This document shows positions 1-10,400 of a stretch of 64,000 nt of DNA, piece by piece. The position numbers and the translations under genes are program-made. Position 1 is the stretch's first letter; the number at the start of each line of letters is the position of its first letter. Under the pieces are notes generated by a model. It made no database searches and was not told the origin of the DNA. It saw nothing but the letters and a program-made list of their open reading frames with translations. The DNA is taken from contig FZPE01000002.1 in the NCBI GenBank assembly GCA_900188465.1, positions 315,489-379,488 of the forward strand. The letters are read 5' to 3'. The DNA comes from Micrococcales bacterium KH10 (GTDB lineage: Bacteria > Actinomycetota > Actinomycetes > Actinomycetales > Cellulomonadaceae).

Positions 1-1143
1 TCCTTCTTCACCGGTCGGGTTGTCGTAGGTAAACAGGATCTTCTTGATGGTCTTGCCTTCAAGAGAACTGAGATCGACCTGAACGTTGTTCCACTGGCTT
101 CCGTACAGTGCCTTTTGCTCACCATAAGCGCGTGCATTGAAATCGAAGCCGTAACTGTCGATCAATCCGGCTTCAGACGCCAGCGTGCCGTCATCGAGTT
201 CGAGGTCGACTGCGGTGAAGGTCGCCGGATAGGTCAGGTCGGAGTCGATCAGTTGCGGGAAGATCTTGTACGACAGTTCAGTGTCATCCCCGATTGAGAG
301 GTCCAGCCCGTCGTAAACCACGTTGGTCGCCGAGGCATCGCCATCGCCAAGGTGCTGACCGCGGTAGCGCAATGCCTGCGTACCGGTCCAGCCAGCGTTC
401 AGCTTCGCGGTGCGAGAGCTTCCAGGACCGTTGTTGATGTCAACACGCATGGGCTCGTCCGGAACGGGTTCCGAGGTGTCCTCGAACAGCTCCCAGTCAG
501 CCAACTGAGTGAGGCTGTTACCGCGGTTGGCGGTAATGTTCAGCCGGTAGAACTTGTATGCGGTGGTGTTGCCTGACAATGTGTCGTAGTCGACCCGAGT
601 GAAGGGCGACAGCGAGGTCGGCAACTGGTCGGTTTGGGTGTCTAGCACCGTCCAGTCGGAGCCGTTCTGCGAACCTTCAACGGTCCAGTTCCGCGGGTTG
701 CGGTCTGATGCGTCGTTGGCCGTCACCATGACATAGGACTTGATGATCTTGGGCTCGTCGAGTTCGAAGCGCAACCATCCAGTGGTCGCCTGCGTCAGCC
801 ATTTGCTCGTCGGGTCACCGTCGGCGGCCTTGGGCGCGCCTTCGCCGGCATTGATCTGTTGGGACGCAGTTGCGGTGATTGCATCCGGGGCGACGATTCC
901 CGGAATGAAGGGGTAACCGGTGACGTTCTGTCGCGGTGCCTGTGCGTATTCAGTGTTGATTTCGGGTGCGGCGTCACTCGTCTCAAATGAACTGAACCAG
1001 GTGTCACCTGGGGCCGCTGTTGCTGCTGGGGTCGTCAGACCCATCATCGCGGTTCCGAGAACCACGGTCGTGATAGCGCCGATCATTCTGCGCGAACCCA
1101 TAGTTCGCCGCGATCGGGTCTTTTCTATGCCAGACCTATGCAT
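1..1143 (-). CDS. Secreted GH92-like protein, N-terminal part (runs off the window)
   Basis: Translating the minus strand from the ATG at 1143 gives an open frame to the window edge, about 381 residues. The first ~43 residues are a signal peptide: basic start, hydrophobic stretch, and cleavage after an AATA-like site. Residues ~85-215 look like an F5/8 type C (discoidin) domain and the rest like a second beta-sandwich. The order and many motifs (SQNGSDWTVL, ADWELFED, LSYKIFPQL, ALYGSQWNNVQV) match the N-terminus of the GH92 protein at 7455-13445. I therefore infer a GH92 paralogue whose catalytic part lies outside the window. The start is supported by AGGAG six bases upstream (1150-1154); an internal ATG at 1101 is the alternative. 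A LacI-type operator lies about 80 bases upstream. Confidence 0.75.
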   Translation of the reverse strand, partial: MHRSGIEKTRSRRTMGSRRMIGAITTVVLGTAMMGLTTPAATAAPGDTWFSSFETSDAAPEINTEYAQAPRQNVTGYPFIPGIVAPDAITATASQQINAGEGAPKAADGDPTSKWLTQATTGWLRFELDEPKIIKSYVMVTANDASDRNPRNWTVEGSQNGSDWTVLDTQTDQLPTSLSPFTRVDYDTLSGNTTAYKFYRLNITANRGNSLTQLADWELFEDTSEPVPDEPMRVDINNGPGSSRTAKLNAGWTGTQALRYRGQHLGDGDASATNVVYDGLDLSIGDDTELSYKIFPQLIDSDLTYPATFTAVDLELDDGTLASEAGLIDSYGFDFNARAYGEQKALYGSQWNNVQVDLSSLEGKTIKKILFTYDNPTGEEG

Positions 1144-1224
1144 CGCATACTCCTGTTAGCCCGTCGAATGTGTGGAGTGCGACAATGTCGTCATCATCGG
1201 GGAGCGTCACTGCCAACCCAAAGC

Positions 1225-1275
1225 GACAACGTTGTCACCCAATGCCATCTTACGCTGCGACGTCAACGCAAGCAA
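1225..1275 (-). promoter_or_regulatory. Promoter and LacI-type operator of the 1-1143 gene
   Basis: GACAACGTTGTC at 1225-1236 is a perfect 12-bp palindrome matching operators at the other GH92 genes. Upstream on the minus strand are a possible -10 TAAGAT (1252-1247) and a possible -35 TTGCTT (1275-1270) with a 17-bp spacer. A degenerate second copy, GACAATGTCGTC, lies at 1181-1192. The promoter assignment is inference; the palindrome is plain in the sequence. Confidence 0.6.
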
Positions 1276-1613
1276 TTGCCAAAGCAGGATAGAGCGATAA
1301 GTAATGAGCAGCCCTCATCGTCCGGCATTTTCGCGATCTTCCCCATTTCGCTGGTGGCCCAATCCGTTGATCGATTGATCCGCTTATTCCTTTGCTGTTC
1401 ATTAATCGGCGAAATATCACCATTGCTGCTGCATATGTGAATCAGGCTGGTCAATCTTACGAAACTCGACACGTATGTCTCTCGTGTCACGAGTCGATGC
1501 TCTGACGAACGAGGTTCCAGAACATCTCTAAGATATAGCAACTAGATGCATCGGAACTGGAGAGAAATTTGACCTCGACAAGGCAGCAAAGACCGAGATC
1601 GTTTGATATAACA
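1276..1613. other. Intergenic stretch, no gene seen
   Basis: This A+T-rich spacer separates the promoter of the 1-1143 gene from the 3' end of the putative immunity gene. I see no convincing start with a ribosome binding site, no RNA gene and no strong terminator hairpin. Confidence 0.4.
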
Positions 1614-2210
1614 CTAGATATCTAGACCTTTGACGTTAGTTGAAGTCTTACGCTCTGCAAATGTAAGACGTCGCTCTTCCTTCAAAGGCAGTCTTCCCCG
1701 GTAAGGGCTCAGTAATCTGACAACCTCATCCATATTTCCTATGCGCCATGCGCATTCTGCCTCCGCGATTACGGGTGCTCGGTTAATCATCTCTGTATAT
1801 TTCTTTGCCCTTCGCGAACGGTCAGTACGGGCAGCAGCAAATGCCGAAGGATCTCCTACCAAATATCGAAATCCGAATGTGTGGAGTGCGTCCGCTCTTT
1901 CACAAAGCGATTGATATCCTGTTACAGGATTATCGGTGATAATGGGAGTGAATTTACTCCATATCTCAACCGGACACTCGGTCACTCGCAGCAAATCTGC
2001 AATTTCGAACGGCGCATCATTCTGAACTTCCTGCGACAACAGAAAGGCCCATTCAGTGGTATGAGGGGCATAAGCAAGTCGAATCACCACCCCCTGTTTA
2101 TGTGCAATATATTCAAAATGTTTTGATTTCTGAATTCCTGTACCTAAAAGTCGTCTCGCGACATCGTCGGCTACCGCCCTAAAGCGCTCGTCATCTATCA
2201 CGGAACCCAT
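1614..2210 (-). CDS. Putative immunity protein of the RHS toxin
   Basis: This is a 198-residue protein with no signal peptide or membrane segment, so probably cytoplasmic. I do not recognise a family or motif. The call rests on position: its start overlaps the 3' end of the RHS/YD-repeat toxin gene, the usual place for the cognate immunity gene in polymorphic toxin loci. The ATG at 2210 overlaps the toxin by 13 bases. A GTG at 2201 is an attractive alternative because it makes a four-base GTGA overlap with the toxin stop and leaves better spacing from GGAG. The overlap implies translational coupling. The gene and the toxin tip are visibly richer in A+T than the mannosidase genes nearby, as expected for an exchanged cassette. 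Confidence 0.55.
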   Translation of the reverse strand: MGSVIDDERFRAVADDVARRLLGTGIQKSKHFEYIAHKQGVVIRLAYAPHTTEWAFLLSQEVQNDAPFEIADLLRVTECPVEIWSKFTPIITDNPVTGYQSLCERADALHTFGFRYLVGDPSAFAAARTDRSRRAKKYTEMINRAPVIAEAECAWRIGNMDEVVRLLSPYRGRLPLKEERRLTFAERKTSTNVKGLDI

Positions 2211-4597
2211 GCTCCAATACCAGGATCAAAAGTCCAGCCTCGGTTGATGAGTAAGTTTCGTTCCATGCCCAGGAATCCACCGGTTGGAATCAACTGTCCC
2301 GCATCGTTAACGTAGGAGTCGTATATCGGTTTTCCCTTACGCATCTCTTGACGTAACAACCCCGAGTTTCCCTTCCACGTGTCTTTAGCATTGCCCATCC
2401 ATTTAGGACTAAGAAAGTAATCGCCATCCCGCCATCCTTTTGTTCGTAAAGACTGCGGAGTACCCATCTTATAGAGGTTCAGTCCCCCCTTAACTTCTAC
2501 CTGTGGAACCGGAAGCTTGCTAGGGATACTGGTTCCGTTCGGGGTTAATCGACTTCCTATCTTCGCCAGCCCTTTCGGTCCTGGTGAGACAACATCAAAT
2601 GCCCCGAGAACCCCCAGTCCCACCGCTTTCGCACCTTGTTTTGCAACCTCCCAGTTGCTGCACCCCTGCTCGACCATCTCAGCTTGAATGAAGAATGCCT
2701 CGACAGCTCCATACGCCGGATTAAGATTCATTACGGTCCAGCTGTACTGCCGTCCGCCTCGACAACCGCCGTCAGGATTGTGCCCAAACATGCAAAATAG
2801 GCCGAGTGGGTCGGTGTTTTGGAGAGGATTATTGCCAGCGTAGGCGTAAGGCTCGCCGGTCTCGTCCAGGAGTGGATCAACGGTAAGGAACTGTGCTGTC
2901 TTCGGATCGTAATAACGGTTACGTAGGTAGATCAGACCGGTCGAATCCGTGTATTCACCGGCGTAGCCGAAGCGGGTGGCGCTTGCAACGGTGCCATAGT
3001 TGTGAGGGATCGCTAGACCGTAGGGGGTGTAGTCACTATCGCCTGTAACCGCGAAGGTCCAGGTGTTTTCCTGGGTTGTCATCCTTACTGATCCGAGCAG
3101 GTCTGAGTGCAGGTGGGTGAGGTAGTCGTCGCTCCATCGATCGATTTGGGTCAGGGGTGTGTTGCCTAGCCCGTAGATGTAGTAGTACTCGCTGTCTTCG
3201 AGTAGCAGTGGGATATCGTTTGTGATGTCCCAGGTGTAGGTGGGTGTGCTGTTGTGCCCTGCACGTAGTCCGTCACCGAAGTAGGTGTAGTGACGTGGCG
3301 AACTTGATGGTTGGGTGATGGAGGTGAGCCGGTTAGCCAGGTCGTATGTGTAGGTGGTGTTCTCTGTGCCTTGGCTGGTGGTTTTGCTTTGCCCGGTACG
3401 GTTCCCGCGTTGGTCGTAGGTAAAGGTAGTGACGCCGTCCGGTTCGGTCAAGGTGGTGAGTTGACCACCGGGGGTATAGGCCATTGATCCCACGGGATCA
3501 TGGTTTGTGATCGCCCCAGCCGCGTTGTAGGTGTAACTGTCGGATGCATTGATATCAGGGAATGTCTGAGTCGACGTGACATAGAAACCGGTGATTTGAT
3601 CGAGTTGATCATGGCTCGACACATAGGACGTGTATGCGCCGCCTTGACGCCCCATGTTGTCTCGTCGCACCGGCGACGAACTCAACAGTCCGTCGGAGTT
3701 GTGGTTGTAGGAAAGGTCGAGGTAGTTCAGACCTGTTCCCGAAGCCGGTGGTGTCCCTTGCCAGGTAGCACTCCTTGAGAGATACCCATTGGTGTTGTAC
3801 TCGTAAGTCGTGACCACACCGTGGGGATACTTCAAAGACTCAACCTGGCCATCCTTATTCCAGGTGTATTGATACCCTGCTGATCCGCGCCAGTCAGAGA
3901 CGCCAGTTAACTGACCCACATCGTCGTGGTCGTATATAACCGCACGGTGCTTCGAGTCGTAATCACTTTCCGGGTACACCATGTAGAACAGGTTGTCGTT
4001 ACCGTCATAGAGATATTCCAGTGTCTTGCCACCACGGGTATGCGAGGTGATGTTCCCGTGGGCGTCATAGGCGGTCGTGCTTGTCCCGGTCGCGTCGGTC
4101 ATCGTGATCTCACGGCCTAACGCGTCATAGGTGTAAGTGACATCCGGGGTCGAATCCGAATAGTCGATCGTCGTTAACTGCCCGAGCTCGTCATATAAGT
4201 AATCAACATACCCAGGACCAGGAACATCAAGCCGAGTCACATTACCTGCGACATCGTACGACCGCGTCGTGACCCTGCCATCAGGATCCTCAGTACGAAT
4301 CACACGACCAACAGCGTCGTACTCATAGGTCGTGTCCTGATTCGCCGCGTTCGTGACCGTCACCAGGTTCCCCGCCAGGTCATACGCATTGACCTCAGTC
4401 GAGTTATCCGGCCTGGTCACCTCAACGACACGACCATCCTGGTCATAGTCATAACTAGTAGTACGACCAGCATGATTAGTCACACTCGCGACCCGACCAG
4501 CATTATCGTACGTCGTTGTCACCTTACCCAGATCAGGACGAATCACCTCGACCTGCTGATCAGCCGCATCATAGACATACTGCGTGCGTTTACCCAT
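2198..4597 (-). CDS. RHS/YD-repeat toxin, C-terminal part with variable toxin tip
   Basis: This 799-residue frame continues the upstream RHS gene in the same reading frame, beyond an amber codon at 4607-4609. Residues 1 to ~550 are YD repeats (for example YEYDAVGRV, YTYDALGRE). Residues ~554-601 form the RHS core ending in DPLGLF, after which RHS proteins switch to a variable effector. The last ~198 residues are that tip: a short linker, a hydrophobic Gly/Ala stretch, then a compact domain (~708-799) with GWRDGDYFLSPKW, LLRQEMRKG and PIYDSYV. I cannot assign the tip to a named toxin family. The first ATG lies nine bases past the amber codon, so reinitiation is possible, but no separate ribosome binding site or signal peptide is seen. 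Without readthrough this half would stay cytoplasmic or be unmade. Confidence 0.8.
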   Translation of the reverse strand: MGKRTQYVYDAADQQVEVIRPDLGKVTTTYDNAGRVASVTNHAGRTTSYDYDQDGRVVEVTRPDNSTEVNAYDLAGNLVTVTNAANQDTTYEYDAVGRVIRTEDPDGRVTTRSYDVAGNVTRLDVPGPGYVDYLYDELGQLTTIDYSDSTPDVTYTYDALGREITMTDATGTSTTAYDAHGNITSHTRGGKTLEYLYDGNDNLFYMVYPESDYDSKHRAVIYDHDDVGQLTGVSDWRGSAGYQYTWNKDGQVESLKYPHGVVTTYEYNTNGYLSRSATWQGTPPASGTGLNYLDLSYNHNSDGLLSSSPVRRDNMGRQGGAYTSYVSSHDQLDQITGFYVTSTQTFPDINASDSYTYNAAGAITNHDPVGSMAYTPGGQLTTLTEPDGVTTFTYDQRGNRTGQSKTTSQGTENTTYTYDLANRLTSITQPSSSPRHYTYFGDGLRAGHNSTPTYTWDITNDIPLLLEDSEYYYIYGLGNTPLTQIDRWSDDYLTHLHSDLLGSVRMTTQENTWTFAVTGDSDYTPYGLAIPHNYGTVASATRFGYAGEYTDSTGLIYLRNRYYDPKTAQFLTVDPLLDETGEPYAYAGNNPLQNTDPLGLFCMFGHNPDGGCRGGRQYSWTVMNLNPAYGAVEAFFIQAEMVEQGCSNWEVAKQGAKAVGLGVLGAFDVVSPGPKGLAKIGSRLTPNGTSIPSKLPVPQVEVKGGLNLYKMGTPQSLRTKGWRDGDYFLSPKWMGNAKDTWKGNSGLLRQEMRKGKPIYDSYVNDAGQLIPTGGFLGMERNLLINRGWTFDPGIGAWVP

Positions 4598-4606
4598 CGG
4601 CGTGAC

Positions 4607-4609
4607 CTA
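4607..4609 (-). other. In-frame amber (TAG) codon inside the RHS gene
   Basis: The minus strand reads ...AAT CTG ACC GCT TAG GTC ACG CCG ATG GGT AAA.... The frame is the same on both sides, and YD-repeat sequence continues without a gap (EYDLVGNLTA, stop, VTPMGKRTQYVYD). A single base change, for example CAG to TAG, would explain it. With a sense codon here the protein would be 1652 residues. Possible causes are a nonsense mutation, a sequencing error, readthrough or reinitiation. Confidence 0.9.
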
Positions 4610-7156
4610 AGCGGTCAGATTACCCACCAAGTCATACTCAAAGGTCGTGGTATCACCCAACGGATTCGTCGTAGCAACAACACGACCCAACACGTCATAG
4701 TCATATAGCGTTATATTTCCACGTCGGTCAGTCTCCTCGACAACACGACCCATCGCATCATAGGAATACTCGTTCGTAGCAAAACGAGGGGTTGTCACCG
4801 TCTTCAACCGCCCCGCCAAGTCATACGTACGCGTCGTGACCTGATTCAACGCGTTCGTCGAAGTCAGGAGGTTCCCAGCAGCGTCGTACTCGTACTCGCT
4901 GACCGCTCCGTGTGGATCCATCGTTGAAAGCAACCGACCCATCACGTCATACTCAAACTCAGTGGTGTAATCGTCCGGATCAGCACCGGGTTCGTTTCCC
5001 CTAGGATCCGTGCGCGATAGAACATTACCCACCGAATCGTAAGTCGTAGTGGTCACCGCGTCTGCAGCGTCGACGCTACTAATCTGGTAGCCATGCGAGT
5101 TATAGGTATACGAACTCTCGTTATCTAGTGGATCGGTCGCACCGACGATCAGACCCCGACTGTCCACATCGAATTCAGTGACCGCGCCAGAAGGAGCGAT
5201 AGTCCTAACCAGATTCCCACGCAAGTCGTACTCGAACTCCGACGTGTTGCCTTCACCATCAGTAACGGACAGCGGGTTCCCCCACTGGTCGTAAGTCGCT
5301 GAGGTTACCCGGCCAAGTGGGTCAACAGTCTCGGTCCGATTACCTTGATCGTCATACTCATGAATTGTGATTCTGCCCATTGGATCAGTGACGGTTATTG
5401 GTTGTCCGGTATATCCGAACTCATAGAGAGTCGTTGCTTCCTGAGAAGTGCCCGGAGCCTCCGTTCGGGAACGTAATTGACCCAACAAGTAACTGAACTC
5501 GGTAGTCGACCCGTCCGGATGAGTGACAGTCGTCTCCGTTTCGGCCAACTCTTCCGCGGTATAAGAAAAGGACGTTACCCCGCCTAACGGATTCTCTTGA
5601 CTGATCACACGACCATCTGTGTCGTAAGTATTAGTCGTAACTCCACCCAGTTGATCCTCTTTTTCAATCACCCGGTGCCTAGAGTCGTAATCGAAACTCA
5701 TAGACGTTTCATCAGGAAATGTAATGACGGTCAACTCATTCTGTGCGTTGTATGCATACTGCACCGAACGGCCGCTGTGATCTGTCACTTCGTCAATAAG
5801 ATCACCCGACCATGTCACCGTGATACTCTGCCCAGAATCATTCTCAATTTCGGTCAGTTTGTCGGCGACGTATGTGAACCCAAGTTCGTTTGAGTTCCGA
5901 TCAGCAATGCTGACGAGCCGTCCGGAACTGTCGAATCTGAAGGAAGTCTGACCTTTTCGGGAAAACTCGAAGGATCCGTTCGGCAACGATTCGAGCGTTG
6001 CGAATGTAGCGCCTGACGTCACCCAACTACTGAGCCAGTCTCTCCATTCAAAGTAGACCGCAGAACCATTCTCCTGTACAACCCTTATATGTTCCGACTG
6101 TTGCACCGGTAAATCATCGACTGCCTCCAGCCGCATGTCATACCCGTGATTCCAGCCGTACCCCAAGGTACCTAGGTCATTGTTGCGAGCAGTTGAGTAG
6201 GTCATCGACCAAGCCAGTCGTGGTCCATGAGTGGCCACACTCAAAGGCACAATATTCTCGTAATATTCGCCTGTAGCTGTGTTAATCGGATCGGCTACAC
6301 AGTTTTGAGAACAGTGTTGGGACGGATTCTTACCGCCTGTCGTTTCATCTGGTCGATACGGCAGGGACGGCGTGCCAAGTGGGACAATATTACTGACACC
6401 AACCACCTGGCCGTTTTGATACACGTAAACCTGGTACAACTCAAACTGATAGTAGGCCGTATATCGATCGTACCGGCAGCCATAATCCGTTGCGGTGACG
6501 GGGAATTGATACCCCCCATAACCCGGCCACCCTCCATAGACTCCGAGGTTACTCCATGTCGACGCACACAACCCGTGATCGATACCCGAAAGCAGTCCCC
6601 TGAGCCGAACAGCGGTATCGCCACCAACCGGTCGAAAAGAATATACGTTCCAGTGCACATACCCGCCCGGACCAGGCGGATACCCGCCCGCCCCCTCTAC
6701 CTGGAGGTTTAGTACCCACGGCACGACGGTTAAGGCCACCGGAGCCGATTCATTGGAACCCACTCGTGCGACGTACTCGAACTGTCCATTCACGGCTGGA
6801 CTGAACTCATGCATACATATAGGTAGCGAACTACACGTACCAACGACTTGATTGGCAGATGTTTCAACGAACTCAATCGTTGCATTACTCGGATAATTAC
6901 CGGATAACTCTGCCGTTAACGCGGTGGGCTGTGATATCCCCACCCACGAATAGGTTCCGCCATTCACGCTTGGCGTTAGACGGAGCTGTACCCCGAAGTC
7001 ATCATTATTCGCGTGTGCACTGACGGGCACCACAACCAGCCCTGTCACTACAAGTAAGGATGTGGAGAGGAAAGCAATCGCCTGACTTAAGAACCGTCTG
7101 GCTTCCCCACGCATCCCGAAATTCCGATACTGCTGCCCATTACGACTTGACATCAT
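4607..7156 (-). CDS. Secreted RHS/YD-repeat protein, N-terminal part ending at an amber codon
   Basis: This 849-residue frame begins with a signal peptide (residues 1 to ~49, cleavage near VSAHA), so the protein is exported. Residues ~50-270 form a Ser/Tyr/Gly-rich beta-type region. A DUF6531-like segment starts near residue 288 (DPINTATGEYYE), and YD repeats run from about 370 to the end (FEYDLRGNL, YEYDAAGNL). RHS proteins wrap a C-terminal toxin in a YD-repeat shell. Here translation would stop before the core and toxin, which continue in the same frame at 2198-4597. The start at 7156 has a tandem ATG and only a weak GGCGGTGG upstream. Together with the downstream frame and the small overlapping gene it forms a contact or exported toxin locus. 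Confidence 0.8.
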   Translation of the reverse strand: MMSSRNGQQYRNFGMRGEARRFLSQAIAFLSTSLLVVTGLVVVPVSAHANNDDFGVQLRLTPSVNGGTYSWVGISQPTALTAELSGNYPSNATIEFVETSANQVVGTCSSLPICMHEFSPAVNGQFEYVARVGSNESAPVALTVVPWVLNLQVEGAGGYPPGPGGYVHWNVYSFRPVGGDTAVRLRGLLSGIDHGLCASTWSNLGVYGGWPGYGGYQFPVTATDYGCRYDRYTAYYQFELYQVYVYQNGQVVGVSNIVPLGTPSLPYRPDETTGGKNPSQHCSQNCVADPINTATGEYYENIVPLSVATHGPRLAWSMTYSTARNNDLGTLGYGWNHGYDMRLEAVDDLPVQQSEHIRVVQENGSAVYFEWRDWLSSWVTSGATFATLESLPNGSFEFSRKGQTSFRFDSSGRLVSIADRNSNELGFTYVADKLTEIENDSGQSITVTWSGDLIDEVTDHSGRSVQYAYNAQNELTVITFPDETSMSFDYDSRHRVIEKEDQLGGVTTNTYDTDGRVISQENPLGGVTSFSYTAEELAETETTVTHPDGSTTEFSYLLGQLRSRTEAPGTSQEATTLYEFGYTGQPITVTDPMGRITIHEYDDQGNRTETVDPLGRVTSATYDQWGNPLSVTDGEGNTSEFEYDLRGNLVRTIAPSGAVTEFDVDSRGLIVGATDPLDNESSYTYNSHGYQISSVDAADAVTTTTYDSVGNVLSRTDPRGNEPGADPDDYTTEFEYDVMGRLLSTMDPHGAVSEYEYDAAGNLLTSTNALNQVTTRTYDLAGRLKTVTTPRFATNEYSYDAMGRVVEETDRRGNITLYDYDVLGRVVATTNPLGDTTTFEYDLVGNLTA

Positions 7157-7397
7157 CCACCGCCCATAGAAGTTGCCGGTCCCAAGGTTCCAAGCGTCAT
7201 TGCTTGGACTGGAGCTCCATTGCTCTAGTAAGTAACTTAGTTCGCTTCGGTTACAAAGAAAAGAGCCTATTCAGAAGCAGTCATCTTCACAGCACGTTCT
7301 GATCATGCTCTCGCAGATGATAGTGCGATCCGGTTGTCAGGGCCGCTCCTCGACCGACTGCGCGGCGGACCGACCGCCCGGCGGAGCGGCAAAACAC

Positions 7398-7433
7398 GTG
7401 GGGGGTGTAGCGCGCCAGCGCTACACCCCCCAC
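7398..7433 (-). terminator. Hairpin terminator of the 7455-13445 gene
   Basis: The arms GTGGGGGGTGTAGCGC and GCGCTACACCCCCCAC form a perfect 16-bp stem with a four-base loop, 21 bases past the stop at 7455. A short T run follows on the minus strand. The rest of the 7157-7454 spacer must hold the RHS promoter, but I cannot place it firmly. Confidence 0.85.
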
Positions 7434-7454
7434 TTCACCGATCAGCCAGTGTCA

Positions 7455-10400
7455 CTACCGGCGGACCTTGATGGTGGTCACCTTCGACTGCTTCGCCCGC
7501 AAGTTCTTCTTGTTCTTCGGCACGAACTTCGCTCGCACCTTCACATTCGAACCAAACGAACGCTGCAACCGAACAGTCACGTTGCCCTTGGCCTTCGCCT
7601 TGAACTTCTTGACGCCAACGACCTTCTTACCAACCCGGATCTGCACCCGGCCAGCAGCATGACGGCCATTGTTCAGCTTCGCGACCTTGATCTTCACCTT
7701 CGCACGGACACCAGCGCGCACGCGCTTGGTCTTGACCGTCACCTTCTTCGGACGAGCCTTGACCACACGGAACTGCTGCGCACCCGCAGGCGAGACCACG
7801 GTCTTGCCACCGGAGACCCACGTCGCAGTCACACCACGGTATGAACCCACCGGCAGCTTCGCAGGAACCTGCAATGTAGCGGTGTAGGCACTACCGGAGC
7901 GAACCACGTTAGCCGTACCCAGCACACGCGAGCCGACCTTGAAGGTCACTCGACCAGAGGTCGCATTCGCCACAGTCACCGCGACCGAAGCCCGCTTCTT
8001 GCCCTTCGCGTTGAACGGCTGCTTGGCCTTGGAGAATCGCGGTGCGCTCACAGCCGCAGCGGGCGCCTGATCTGCGGTCACGTTGACCGTCACCGCGTTA
8101 GAGGTAGCCGACCCGTAGACACCGTCGCCGGAGTAAACGGCGGTGTACGTGTACACACCAGCGGCAAGGTTGGAGACGACCTTCTGCGCCTTGCCACCGG
8201 TGACCGAAACCGAACCCAGCGACTCGTCGGAGGAGAAGAACTCCACCGAACCCGTCGCGCCAGCAGCCAGCGAAGCACTCAACGTCGTCGAACCACCGGC
8301 AGCAACCGTGGTCGGCGCAGCCGATAGCGACAGACCAGCGTTAACCGGCTCAACAACTGTCACCGTGAACGACTGCGATGCGTCAGTGACCTCGTCATCA
8401 ATCGTGACGATCACGGTATAGGTGCCCGGCGCAGTGTACGGCGGAATCGCCACAACCGAACCATCGGCCCCAACCGCAACCGACGTGGCAGCCGAACCGT
8501 CACCCCAGTTGATCGTCGCCGTCTTGTTCGTCGACGATTCCCCACCGGCAATCGTGGCGATCTGCGCTGGCACGGTAGCGCCAGCGTGCAGTGTCAGATC
8601 ACTGGCAGGTGCGATCTCGATCGGCGCAGTCGGCTGGCGGTTGCCATCGGTCGCCACGGCGAACAGGTGGATCTGCGCCTTGTCGTTGGATGCCGGAGTC
8701 ATGCTCAACCAGACCACTTCACCATGACCGGTGGCCAGGTTTGTGGGCTGGGTTGCCCAGATCTTCGGCCGCAGGTTGTCATTGACGAGCGCACCAGACG
8801 AGTTAGTACGACCGGTGCTCGCACCGACCACGATGTTGTCGGTACCGGAAGTGCTGTCCCAGTTGTTGTAGCCGACCGGGATCGTCTGCTGGTGGCCATC
8901 TTCATAGGTCAAGGTCACAGAGTGCGACAGGTCGCGCTCGTTAGCAGTACCGATGAACGACACCTTGGTGGCGTCATCCCCCAGGTACACCCGTACCTTT
9001 GACAGCCCTTGACCGGTCATGTTGTCGAATTCACCGTCGGCGATCACCGGCAAGGTGAACTTCATGTCCGGGTGACCCGGCACCGCGTGTTCAGTCCCCT
9101 GGACGAGTGCCGGGAAGCCTTCCCGAGCAGTGGCCATGGATGCCTTGTCATATGCATAGCCATTGCCGTCACAGTTGGCCGGAGTGCCGACATTGGTCAA
9201 GCACGCCATATCGAAGCCAGCTTCGAAACGGACATCACGCTTCACGATGATCTCACCCGCAGCACTCTTGATCTCCCCAGCTGAGGTCACCGCGACAGTC
9301 ACCGGGTAAACACCGGCATTGTCGTAGGTGTGCGAGGCGATGACCGTCGCGCCGCCCAGACCGCCGTGGCTGATCGTGGCAGCCTGTGGACCAGTTCCAT
9401 CACCGAAGTCAACGGTGGCGGTACCGCCAGCGAGCGGGCCGGTCACTGAAGCCACGGCGTCCGAAACCGCAACGCCTGCCCGCGCAGTCAAATCGGTTTC
9501 GATGATGACCTCGAGCTCTTCGCCATCGGCGCCACCGGCCGGGTCGACCAACAGTTCAACCTGGGACAGTGCGGTGCCATTTTCCAGCGTGAGTCGGTAC
9601 TGGCTGTAGCGCTGTGGGTTCGGTACCTGGAACGGTACCGTCTGCCGGTTATGTTCGAAGGTGACACCACTGCGCGAATCAACGGTAGTCCAGGTCTCCC
9701 CGTCGTTCGATCCGGCCAGGGTCCAACTCGACGGTGCCGCCGCGCTTGCAGCGCTGGTCAGCGTGTACGTCTTGACTGGAACTTCGCCCACCGAGGCATT
9801 CGCCGAAACGATGAACTCGGCTCCCGCGGTGAACGTCGCAGAGGTCTCTGAGGTGTCGTCGACCAGGTTGCCCACGTTGGTGATGCCGGTTTGGCTCGTG
9901 GACGAGTACGTCGGCTTGGTCAGATCATCCAGCGGCACCGGGGCACTCACCGGACGGTCCAGGTCTACTGCCCAATCAGAAGGCTCATCAGACATGGTGA
10001 ACTCCAAGGTGTCCGCATTGCGCAGATCCTCGACCAGGAGCGTCGGTTCGGCCAGTTCCTTGTTTCCGACCTTCACACCGTCGACGTAGACATGGTCGTA
10101 CGAGTTCTCCGGCGCATTGATGGTCAGCGTGTCGCCCTGCGATGCGGCACGATTCACGATGACCTTGTCATGCAATGGTGAGCCAATGGCGTATTCGCCC
10201 GATGCGAGCGCCAGCGGGTAGAAGCCCAGCGAGGAGAAGATGTACCACGCGGACATCTCACCGTTGTCCTCGTCGCCGAGGTAACCCTGACCGATGTCGG
10301 AACCAACCCACAGCCGCTGCAATGATTCACGCACGACCTCTTGGGTGCGTGCCGGGTCACCGGTTGCAGCTGAGATGTACGGAATGTGGTGCGAGACCTG

